Assembly (NCBI GenBank): GCA_964516295.1
Contig: CAZEYT010000043.1
Coordinates: forward strand, 1-23,140
Reading direction: 5' to 3'
DNA length: 23,140 bases
DNA from: CAZEYT01 sp964516295
GTDB lineage: Bacteria; Verrucomicrobiota; Verrucomicrobiia; Chthoniobacterales; Terrimicrobiaceae
Shown: piece by piece, positions 6,731 through 13,231 of the stretch
How positions within the stretch are numbered: position 1 is the stretch's first letter
Layout of the letters: each line of letters begins with the position of its first letter
Program-made: the position numbers and the translations under genes
The notes under the pieces: model-generated
The model's input: only the letters and a program-made list of their open reading frames with translations
Told to the model about the DNA's origin: nothing
Databases searched by the model: none

Positions 6731-8947
6731 CTATTGGACCGGCGGGAGTTCCTTGTCCCAGTCGGCGTCGACGGACGTGTAGCTCAGACAGCTGATTTCT
6801 TCGAGTGAGGTGTTGCCGTTGAGGACCTGGGTCAGGCCCTCTTGGTAAAGCGTTCGAACCCCTTTTCGGAACGCGTGGCGGCGCATGTGGCTTTGCGGTG
6901 CATTGAGTGTAATCAAGTCGGCCAGGGTGTTGTCCGACGGGCACATTTCCATGAGGGCGATGCGTCCGGTGTAGCCGCTCTCCCGACACTCCGGACAGCC
7001 GTTGGCCGTATAAACAAAAGTCGTCTCCGGAGGGATCGGGATCCGGTTTGCATCGAAGATCGCGCGGATCTCTGGTGTCAGGAGAAGCGGCTTTTTGCAA
7101 AAGGCACACAGACGGCGCACCAGTCGCTGGGCTTGGGTTAAGGCCAGTGAATCCGCGAGAAGATAGGGAGGGATGCCCATCGAGACGAGGCGGCTCACGG
7201 CCCGCAGACAGTCGTTCGCGTGAAGGGTGGTCAGAACAAGGTGACCAGTGAGCGCGGCATTGATGGCGGAGTTTGCCGTTTCTTGATCACGGCACTCACC
7301 GATGAGAATGACATCTGGATCGGCGCGCATCAGACGCCGGAGGCCCTCTGCGAAGTCGATGCCGTTGACGGGATCGGTCTGGGTTTGGTTGAGGCCCTCG
7401 ACTTCATACTCGATGGGATCCTCGATGGTGTGGATGTTGAGATTGTCGGAGTTGATGCTGTTGAGGAGCGCGTAGAGGGTCGTGGTTTTTCCGCTGCCGG
7501 TGGGTCCGGTGACGAGGATGAGTCCCTGATCCCGCCCCATGGCCTCTGTCAGCGTCGAGAGCTGCTTAGGCGCCAAATTGAGCTCGCTAAGCTTTCGCAC
7601 GCCGTCCTGTTTGTCGAGAAAGCGGATCGTGATTTTTTGAAGATCCTTCCGACAGGGAATGGCGGACACACGGCAGTCAACACGCCGCTTTCCGAGCGTC
7701 AGGGAAAATCGGGCATCCTGGGCGTCCTGCCGACGCTGGCCCATGTTCGAATAGTTTTTGATGAGGCTGACAAAGCGCTGAAGCTGTTCCTCGGGACAGG
7801 AGTGGATGATCTTTAACTCGCCATCGATGCGGGCGCGAAAGCGGGCCGTGTTGAAAAACTTCTCGATATGCAGATCGCTCGCCCGGCCGGTGATGGCTCG
7901 ATAGAGTACCCAGTGGACGACTTGTTCCGGCGTGGCATTAATGCTTGAGGGATTGACGCGCTGGATCTCCTGAACGTCTATCTCGACAATGTTTGCGACG
8001 TCCGAGTAGGTGAGGTCGCCATCCGGGGACGCGGCGGTTGTGACCGAACGGCTTCGTTCGCGATTGATTGCGGCGATGATCGCCTCGCGTTCGGCCACAA
8101 CCATCCGGAAAGCGAGCGGGTCGTTTCCGCTGGAGAGCCATTCGTCTTCGAAGGAGAAATTTTCATTGGAGGGAGAGAGGAGAAAAATTGTCTTCGCTCC
8201 AATAAACATCGGGTAAACCGCATGTTTTTCGAGAAGCGTCTCGGGAAAGAGCGTCTGCGGTGGGGCGTGTTCGGCGTTGAAGCAGGAATCGCCGGTACAC
8301 AGGCGGCGCAGAGCGGAAGGGTAGTGACGCGGAAGCGACTTGACTCCCGGAAGGTCGTCTACCGACACTCCGGAAAGATCGCCCCGCGCGGTGAGCATTT
8401 TGTTGCGGACGTCGTCCTCGAAAGGATAGACCTGCAGAAGCCAGTCGAGGACCGCGACCGGTGAGCGATCTGCCGGCAGCGGAGTTCTGAGCTGCAGGGG
8501 AGGGAGCGCTTCGAGCGGCTGGAGTTCCAGTCGGGCGGCAAAATCGCGGTGCAGGACCTCGTATTTCGATTGGGGAATGAGGACTGGAATCAAAAACTCA
8601 TCCGGGAGGCCCCAGAAGTCGAGACAGGTCGGATTATAGTGCGCGCAGAGAAGCAGGGGGCCGAGCGTTCCAAAGGGCACCCAATACTCAGGCTCGACGT
8701 TTTTTTGAGGGGCGAGACGACGGAAGCAATTTTCGGCGCGGGTCGAGCAATTGGTTCGAAACGGATGAAACGGGAGCAGGCCGAACTTTCGTGCCAGCCA
8801 CTCGAGGGATTCTTCCGATGCGACGCCGTTGGCAACACCAAGGTGCTCGTGGAGTTCCACGCCCCCTTCTGGCGGCACTGTTCCGCATTCAAAGCCGTTG
8901 CTTTGAAGAATCTCGCGAAGGTCTTCCCAGGCTTTCGGCGTCATCAT
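6731..8947 (-). CDS. GspE/PilB-family secretion or pilus assembly ATPase
   Basis: This 738-residue hexameric-type ATPase would power pseudopilus or type IV pilus extension at the inner membrane. The C-terminal motor is complete: Asp box RASDLHIE (355-362), Walker A GPTGSGKT (481-488), Walker B region LMRADPDVILIGE (539-551), His box TGHLVLTTLHAND (567-579), and a four-cysteine zinc site (C614, C617, C651, C654). That combination marks GspE/PilB rather than the retraction ATPase PilT. Residues 1-300 are divergent; 230-296 (FPETLLEKHAVYPM and after) resemble the GspE N-terminal domain. The start is one of two tandem ATGs at 8947/8944 overlapping the preceding pilin stop; the open frame further upstream is antisense noise within that pilin. 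It is the last gene of the cassette. GspE and PilB cannot be told apart here. Confidence 0.93.
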   Translation of the reverse strand: MMTPKAWEDLREILQSNGFECGTVPPEGGVELHEHLGVANGVASEESLEWLARKFGLLPFHPFRTNCSTRAENCFRRLAPQKNVEPEYWVPFGTLGPLLLCAHYNPTCLDFWGLPDEFLIPVLIPQSKYEVLHRDFAARLELQPLEALPPLQLRTPLPADRSPVAVLDWLLQVYPFEDDVRNKMLTARGDLSGVSVDDLPGVKSLPRHYPSALRRLCTGDSCFNAEHAPPQTLFPETLLEKHAVYPMFIGAKTIFLLSPSNENFSFEDEWLSSGNDPLAFRMVVAEREAIIAAINRERSRSVTTAASPDGDLTYSDVANIVEIDVQEIQRVNPSSINATPEQVVHWVLYRAITGRASDLHIEKFFNTARFRARIDGELKIIHSCPEEQLQRFVSLIKNYSNMGQRRQDAQDARFSLTLGKRRVDCRVSAIPCRKDLQKITIRFLDKQDGVRKLSELNLAPKQLSTLTEAMGRDQGLILVTGPTGSGKTTTLYALLNSINSDNLNIHTIEDPIEYEVEGLNQTQTDPVNGIDFAEGLRRLMRADPDVILIGECRDQETANSAINAALTGHLVLTTLHANDCLRAVSRLVSMGIPPYLLADSLALTQAQRLVRRLCAFCKKPLLLTPEIRAIFDANRIPIPPETTFVYTANGCPECRESGYTGRIALMEMCPSDNTLADLITLNAPQSHMRRHAFRKGVRTLYQEGLTQVLNGNTSLEEISCLSYTSVDADWDKELPPVQ

Positions 8948-9444
8948 TGGGGCTGAACCGGGGTGTTGGTGAGAAAGTCGGGGCCGGGGGTGCCGCTGAG
9001 GTTCAAGAGATCGATTCCTGTCCCCGCGGAGCCAGGGCCGACCAACTGGAACATGTGACCATTCCACACCGCGCGATAGGCGTTTGACGCCGAGGAGGTG
9101 TTGAAAACGGCGTGGGAGGGCAAAAACGGGGAGCCGGGTGTCGGGGAGCGGGTATCGCGAAACCGAAGCGAATTATAGATAGCTTGTTCATCCGAGGCGT
9201 CGGAGGCCGGAGCCAGAACGAGCTCCCAGTTGGCTTGGTTGAACTGGACGACGGCCCCGTTCAGCCAATTCAGATTTCGCTCCGCCGTCTCCCGACTGGC
9301 ACTTGGAAGGACACCGGTGATGAGCGGAATGCCGATCACCGCAAGAATACCCATAACAGCCACTACGACGAGGAGTTCCGCCAGCGAATAGGCAGGGGCA
9401 GGGTTTCGACAAACAAACGACCTCACGGGAAACTTAGTAGGCAA
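8944..9444 (-). CDS. Prepilin-like protein (pseudopilin 5 of cassette)
   Basis: This 166-residue protein has a type IV prepilin N-terminus: a short basic leader, then YSLAELLVVVAVMGILAVIG, with Glu at +5 of the mature form and a hydrophobic helix. The residue before the cleavage point is Ala, not the usual Gly. The rest is a hydrophilic globular domain rich in Asn, Ser and Thr, like minor pseudopilins of type II secretion. The start is taken as TTG at 9444 because AAGGG precedes it by seven bases, although this overlaps the previous pilin by 11 bases. A GTG at 9426 is the alternative and gives a 12-residue leader. Its stop overlaps the ATPase start. Which minor pseudopilin class it belongs to is not clear. 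Confidence 0.85.
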   Translation of the reverse strand: MPTKFPVRSFVCRNPAPAYSLAELLVVVAVMGILAVIGIPLITGVLPSASRETAERNLNWLNGAVVQFNQANWELVLAPASDASDEQAIYNSLRFRDTRSPTPGSPFLPSHAVFNTSSASNAYRAVWNGHMFQLVGPGSAGTGIDLLNLSGTPGPDFLTNTPVQPQ

Positions 9445-9841
9445 CGGCTGTCCCTTGGGGATTCAGAAGCGTCGCTTTTGACGGAGGATTGATCGATGTC
9501 GGGAGCGTGACCTGATAATCCCCAGGCATGAAAGCGGCGAGATTCGTCTCGGCAAAGGCGATGTAGGGCACCAACAAATCAAACCGCCCATTGTTGTCTC
9601 TGGTGGACCAGTTGGTTTGTGCGGTCGAGGGGCCAACCGCCTGAATGTAAGAGGCGATGGCCATGTTCAGGGTCTCGGCTCGGGCGCGGGCAAGATTGTC
9701 CTCACCGTCCTGCTTAAGTCGGAGGATGTTCGGGATGGCAAGAAAGGTGATGATGCCGATAATCGTGATCGCCGCCAAGACCTCCACGAGGGAGAATCCC
9801 ATTGGCGCGCCGGTTTTGGGTTGCGGGGTCTCCGTGTTCAT
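9434..9841 (-). CDS. Prepilin-like protein (pseudopilin 4 of cassette)
   Basis: This 135-residue product begins MNTETPQPKTGAPMG and then FSLVEVLAAITIIGIITFLAIPNI, a textbook type III prepilin signal with Gly at -1, Phe at +1 and Glu at +5. After the hydrophobic helix comes a charged amphipathic segment (KQDGEDNLARARAETLNMAI) typical of the pilin long helix, then a short C-terminal domain. The reading frame continues upstream, but the ATG at 9841, five bases after the previous stop, gives a proper leader. It is the only pilin of the five with canonical Gly at -1. The exact role (major or minor) is unknown. Confidence 0.85.
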   Translation of the reverse strand: MNTETPQPKTGAPMGFSLVEVLAAITIIGIITFLAIPNILRLKQDGEDNLARARAETLNMAIASYIQAVGPSTAQTNWSTRDNNGRFDLLVPYIAFAETNLAAFMPGDYQVTLPTSINPPSKATLLNPQGTAVAY

Positions 9842-9846
9842 AAGTC

Positions 9847-10302
9847 TCAATAAAGCTCGGCCATGGGAGGGGTCGTGGAATTCGAAGCCCAAGCGGAAAA
9901 CTGAATGTAACGCCCGGCCCGCTGCATGGCTTCGGAGCGAATCTGATTTGTCGTCGAGAAATTCGTGAAGTGGTTGTAAGTTTGCGGGTGAAGGTAATCG
10001 CGAAGAAGCGTGAGTTTCGCTCCTTGGGTCGAGGCGGCGTTGAAAGCGGCCCGCGCCGACGCCAACGAGTTGGTTCCACTGGTATTGGCCGCGATCCACG
10101 CGCCGAGTGCCTCCTGAAGAACGACCTGCTGCTGACGGGCAACGACTTCCCGAGACTCCAAGGCGGCATTTGTCACCGTGGAAACGATCAGTGCGCTCAG
10201 GATTCCGATGATGGCAATCGCCAAGAGAAGTTCCACCAACGTAAATGAGTCGAAAGGACGCGATACCAAGGTCTGAGAACGGGATGAGATTCTCCCAACC
10301 AT
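9847..10302 (-). CDS. Prepilin-like protein (pseudopilin 3 of cassette)
   Basis: The 151-residue product has a basic leader (VGRISSRSQTLVSRP), then FDSFTLVELLLAIAIIGILSALIVST. This is a prepilin N-terminus with Glu at +5 and Ser at -1. The helix continues into ALESREVVARQQQVVLQEALGAW, and the C-terminal part is Asn/Thr/Ser-rich. The C-terminus has no cysteine pair. It lies between pseudopilin 2 (71-base gap) and pseudopilin 4 (five-base gap), all on the same strand, so it probably belongs to one transcript ending with the ATPase. It is not evidently a copy of the neighbouring pilins beyond the N-terminal helix. Confidence 0.85.
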   Translation of the reverse strand: MVGRISSRSQTLVSRPFDSFTLVELLLAIAIIGILSALIVSTVTNAALESREVVARQQQVVLQEALGAWIAANTSGTNSLASARAAFNAASTQGAKLTLLRDYLHPQTYNHFTNFSTTNQIRSEAMQRAGRYIQFSAWASNSTTPPMAELY

Positions 10303-10373
10303 AGAGTTTTAACTTACGCCGGCGGTCACCGAACCGAAAGGTAATTTTACAATGGTAGCGAGAATATGCTACG

Positions 10374-10769
10374 TTAAGGAGACGGTCTGTAAATGAGCTT
10401 TGCATTCTCCACGGCAAGATAGGTGCTCGCCCCTGTAACGTCGTCAGTAGAGAGCGCATCAACTCGGAAATACGCCAAATTTCCGCCTTGGACGTTAGTT
10501 ACAGCTAGCCCGTTGGTGAGCAAAGAAATCCAGCTGTCCACCGTATTCGTTCCTGGATGTCCTGCTGCGACTGCCGCTTGAGAAACGCCGCTTAGCATCT
10601 GCGCGTTGCGGAGATTTTTTGAGTAATCGGAAGAGCGGATTGTGTTCGAAATCGCAGGAATCGCCAACGCGGCTAGAATTCCAAGCACAGCGACAACAAC
10701 CAACAGCTCGACCAGACTAAATGCTGTTTCTGAGGGATAGGTGGGTCCAGAGCGGGGCGACTTCATCAT
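10374..10769 (-). CDS. Prepilin-like protein (pseudopilin 2), paralogue of pseudopilin 1
   Basis: The 131-residue product has a leader ending SETA, then FSLVELLVVVAVLGILAALAIPAI, a prepilin signal with Ala at -1 and Glu at +5. Downstream it shares a chain of motifs with the next gene upstream (10879-11268): RNAQ, AAVAAGH, LTNG, VTN, FRVD, TGA, TYL and a C-terminal YRP.P. The two are clearly tandem paralogues, although diverged. Two rows of the gene (10441-10560) counted by hand give 50% GC, against 68% for 12121-12240 in the ClC gene, so composition differs from the neighbourhood. The start is ambiguous between ATGs at 10769 and 10766. Confidence 0.87.
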   Translation of the reverse strand: MMKSPRSGPTYPSETAFSLVELLVVVAVLGILAALAIPAISNTIRSSDYSKNLRNAQMLSGVSQAAVAAGHPGTNTVDSWISLLTNGLAVTNVQGGNLAYFRVDALSTDDVTGASTYLAVENAKLIYRPSP

Positions 10770-10814
10770 CGTCAGACTCCAACATATGGTTGACGAGAAT
10801 GTGACGCAACCGAC

Positions 10815-10851
10815 AAAAAGAACGCTGCTCAGACTCGGTCGAGCAGCGTTC
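10815..10851 (-). terminator. Intrinsic terminator after pseudopilin 1
   Basis: A perfect 11-bp stem pairs GAACGCTGCTC with GAGCAGCGTTC (10820-10830 and 10841-10851) around a 10-base loop. Read on the - strand it is followed by five T residues (10819-10815). It lies 27 bases downstream of the pseudopilin 1 stop and upstream of pseudopilin 2. It should end most transcripts after the first pilin, with read-through feeding the rest of the cassette. Confidence 0.87.
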
Positions 10852-10878
10852 GCTACAGCCAGAGATCGGCGAATCGTG

Positions 10879-11268
10879 TTAGGGATTTGGTCTGTAAACC
10901 AAGTTGTTGCTTACTACAGTGAGATAGGTAGTCGCGTTAGAGAGGGCGGCTCCTGTGATGCCATCAACCCGGAAGATACCATTGGTTTGCCCGAAACTGT
11001 TAGTTACCACGATCCCATTGGTAAGCGCAGATGCCCAGCCAGCGACATCGGTGTAGGCGTTCGTGTGGCCGGCGGCCACTGCGGCCGAGGCAGCTGAGGC
11101 GAGGTTTTGAGCATTCCGTCGGTTGGCGGAATCCGTGGCTCCGGAAGTGATATTGGCGATGTTCGGAATCGCGATGGCCGCGATGATCGCGATCACAGCA
11201 ATGACGACGAGAAGTTCAACAAGGCTGAAGGCTTTTTGAATTGACGGGAGGATGGAGGGTTTTTTCAT
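10879..11268 (-). CDS. Prepilin-like protein (pseudopilin 1, probable major subunit)
   Basis: This 129-residue product begins MKKPSILPSIQKA, then FSLVELLVVIAVIAIIAAIAIPNI. It is a compact prepilin with a positively charged leader, Ala at -1 and Glu at +5. The mature domain is Ala/Asn/Thr-rich and cysteine-free, and ends VYRPNP. It is the first gene of the cassette. It is followed by its own intrinsic terminator and is paralogous to pseudopilin 2. These points fit a GspG/PilA-like major subunit made in excess (inference). It lacks an obvious C-terminal calcium-binding GspG signature, so assignment to type II secretion rather than a type IV pilus is open. Confidence 0.88.
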   Translation of the reverse strand: MKKPSILPSIQKAFSLVELLVVIAVIAIIAAIAIPNIANITSGATDSANRRNAQNLASAASAAVAAGHTNAYTDVAGWASALTNGIVVTNSFGQTNGIFRVDGITGAALSNATTYLTVVSNNLVYRPNP

Positions 11269-11348
11269 AACGACTCGATCCTGCGATAAGGTTGTTTAAC
11301 GGCCAAACACAGGGAACCCGTAATTCTCTCTGAGGGAAAACCTGTATA

Positions 11349-12710
11349 TCAACCACGCAACGTTGCGTGCCTGGGCCCAGATGATTCCGGGGATTTTCCG
11401 AAATCGGCCAAAGAATCGTAGATCGGAGAGCACGAGAAGATGGCCGGGAGGAGGGAGGCTCCGAGACAGGTGGCCAGCATCGGGAAAAACAGAGCGTAGG
11501 CCCCGGTCATTTCGAGACAGATGACAATGCCGGTGATGGGAGCGCGGACGGTGGCGGTGAAGAAAGCGGCCATGCCCGCGACGGCGAAGGCGAGCGGCGG
11601 GGCCATTCCGGGGAAGAGCGCTTCCTGCAAAAGTCCGAAGCCGGCACCGGTGAGAGCTCCGAGCGCGATGATGGGGGCGAAGAGGCCGCCGGGTGTTCCT
11701 GCGGCGTAGGAGAGCGGGCCGAGAACAAAGCGAAGAAGGGCCATTCCGAGAAAAATCCCGGCGCCGCCGCCGAGAATGCGCTGCGTGATATCGTCGCCGC
11801 CGCCGACCCATTCCGGTGCCATCCAGCCAATTCCGCCGATGAGGAAGCCAATGACGCCCGCCCGAAGCTCGACGGGAACCCGGGAAAGACTTGTCGCGCG
11901 TCGGAGAAGAGCCATGAGAAAGGCATTGTAGGCGATGCCGGCGAGACCGATGAGGAGGCCGAAAACCAAAAAAACACCGATGCTCATCGCCGTGGGAGCG
12001 ACGAAGGTCGCCAGATGGTAATCCTGCGGCATGTGAAAAACGGCCCGCTGGACAAAGCACGCGGCGGTGGCGGCCGTAGCGGCGAGGAGAAATGCGAGCG
12101 GAGTGATCTTGCGTTGCACTTCTTCGAGGATGAAGAGTGTCCCGCCGACCGGAGCATTGAACGCGGCGGCGAGCCCCGCGCCGGCTCCGGCGGTCATGAG
12201 GGCTTTCCATGCGCCGGGGATCCCGGAAAAAAGCCGTCCGAACTTTTCCCCAACAACAGCGCCCATTTGGACCATGGGGCCCTCGCGCCCGAGAACAAGA
12301 CCCGAGGAAAGAGCGAGGAGGCCGCCAAAAAACTTCACCGGCAGAACGCCGGCATGACGCGGCATTTCGGAGCCCCGGAGGATTTTTTCCACGTTAGGCA
12401 CACCGCTACCGCCAGCCGTGGGTGCGAATCGCCGGACCATCCACGCTGCTGCCGCCGCACAGGTCGCGACGGCCAGCGAGGCCAGAAACCAAGCCGCGGG
12501 AGCGGGAAAGCCGGCCGACTCGCGGACGAGAACAATGCGAAGCGCGTTTCCTTTTTCCAAACAAACCAAAAAGGCGACACCCAAGATGCCGGTGAGCGCT
12601 CCGACCACCGCAGCCCCGGCGATCAGCAGGAACGCATCGCGCCGCCGCGGCGGAAAATCCTCCGGCGAGAAGTTAACTTCTTCCGCGGGGGGGCGTCCGG
12701 CGGAATCCAT
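11349..12710 (-). CDS. ClC-family chloride/proton antiporter
   Basis: ClC proteins move chloride across the inner membrane; this one looks like an exchanger rather than a channel. The 453-residue product has the three selectivity motifs: GSGVP (101-105), GREGP (141-145, gating Glu143) and GGLFAP (341-346). It also has the internal proton glutamate E197 in FILEEV and the pore tyrosine Y431 in SPIYDSL. Presence of both glutamates is the hallmark of 2Cl-/H+ antiporters. There is no C-terminal CBS pair. The start is taken as ATG 12710 because the longer open frame would run back through the preceding lipoprotein gene. It is the last gene of the tadA-polX run and may aid acid or osmotic tolerance. 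Confidence 0.93.
   Translation of the reverse strand: MDSAGRPPAEEVNFSPEDFPPRRRDAFLLIAGAAVVGALTGILGVAFLVCLEKGNALRIVLVRESAGFPAPAAWFLASLAVATCAAAAAWMVRRFAPTAGGSGVPNVEKILRGSEMPRHAGVLPVKFFGGLLALSSGLVLGREGPMVQMGAVVGEKFGRLFSGIPGAWKALMTAGAGAGLAAAFNAPVGGTLFILEEVQRKITPLAFLLAATAATAACFVQRAVFHMPQDYHLATFVAPTAMSIGVFLVFGLLIGLAGIAYNAFLMALLRRATSLSRVPVELRAGVIGFLIGGIGWMAPEWVGGGDDITQRILGGGAGIFLGMALLRFVLGPLSYAAGTPGGLFAPIIALGALTGAGFGLLQEALFPGMAPPLAFAVAGMAAFFTATVRAPITGIVICLEMTGAYALFFPMLATCLGASLLPAIFSCSPIYDSLADFGKSPESSGPRHATLRG
11354..11369. repeat. Perfect 16-bp palindrome at the end of the ClC gene
   Basis: CACGCAACGTTGCGTG is identical to its own reverse complement. It spans the last sense codons of the ClC gene, three bases from its stop codon, and lies about 86 bases upstream of pseudopilin 1 on the same strand. 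It could be an operator for the pilin cassette or part of a weak hairpin at the ClC 3' end. No T-run follows it directly. Confidence 0.6.
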
Positions 12711-12726
12711 GAGCGGGTCGGATGGC

Positions 12727-13194
12727 CTAGAGCGACGTGGCCGAGGCGGCTCCGGCTCCCGAAGCGGCCGCGTCGATCTTGCGCAGGATGGGCTTGAATT
12801 CCCCTGACCAAGCACCGGCCATCCTCGTGCTGTCTTCGAATCCGGCATCCCCGGCGTCCGTCACGCGAGAAACGCGAACCGAGAGCCGGATATCATTGGT
12901 GCCGGGAATCGGCGTCATAAACATCGTCGCACGGACGGTGACCGGCTGATTGTAGCTGCCCCAAACGATGTTGGTGAAGGCACCGCCGGGTTTGTCGAAC
13001 GAGATGGAGATCGGGTAATTGGAGGCGCTCAGGGAATAGCCATACGCGGGAAACGCCGCCTGGGCGGCGCTCACGATGGCATCCACGTTGGTGTCCGACA
13101 CAGTCAGACTTCCCATACCTCCAGAACTGGAAACGGGGCTGACCAGACAACCGGAGAGGAGCAAAAGAGCCGTGGCGGCGAGGAGGAATCTCAT
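12727..13194 (-). CDS. Small putative lipoprotein of unknown function
   Basis: This 155-residue protein begins MRFLLAATALLLLSGC, a type II signal peptide with lipobox LSGC and lipidation Cys16. It should therefore be a lipoprotein facing the periplasm. The mature part is a short alpha/beta domain (VDAIVSAAQAAFPAYGYSL, then beta-rich segments up to TDAGDAGFEDSTRMAG) with a Gly/Ala/Ser-rich tail. I do not recognise the family. The start at 13194 is chosen because it places the signal peptide at the N-terminus; the frame is open further upstream but overlaps polX. It sits between polX (37-base gap) and the ClC gene (16-base gap), probably co-transcribed. Confidence 0.8.
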   Translation of the reverse strand: MRFLLAATALLLLSGCLVSPVSSSGGMGSLTVSDTNVDAIVSAAQAAFPAYGYSLSASNYPISISFDKPGGAFTNIVWGSYNQPVTVRATMFMTPIPGTNDIRLSVRVSRVTDAGDAGFEDSTRMAGAWSGEFKPILRKIDAAASGAGAASATSL

Positions 13195-13231
13195 GGGCGG
13201 TATGATGTCAGTTTCGTCGCGTGTTGCAAGA

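Noticed and set aside
6731..8947. The ATPase as a PilT-type retraction motor
   Set aside because: It is far longer than PilT and has the four-cysteine zinc site and N-terminal domains typical of GspE/PilB.
10354..10372. A short hairpin (GTAGC/GCTAC) after pseudopilin 2
   Set aside because: The stem is only 5 bp and no T-run follows on the - strand, so it is too weak to call a terminator.
12015..12797. A 260-codon + strand open frame opposite the ClC gene
   Set aside because: It is antisense to a gene with intact ClC motifs, has low-complexity charged composition and no recognisable domain.
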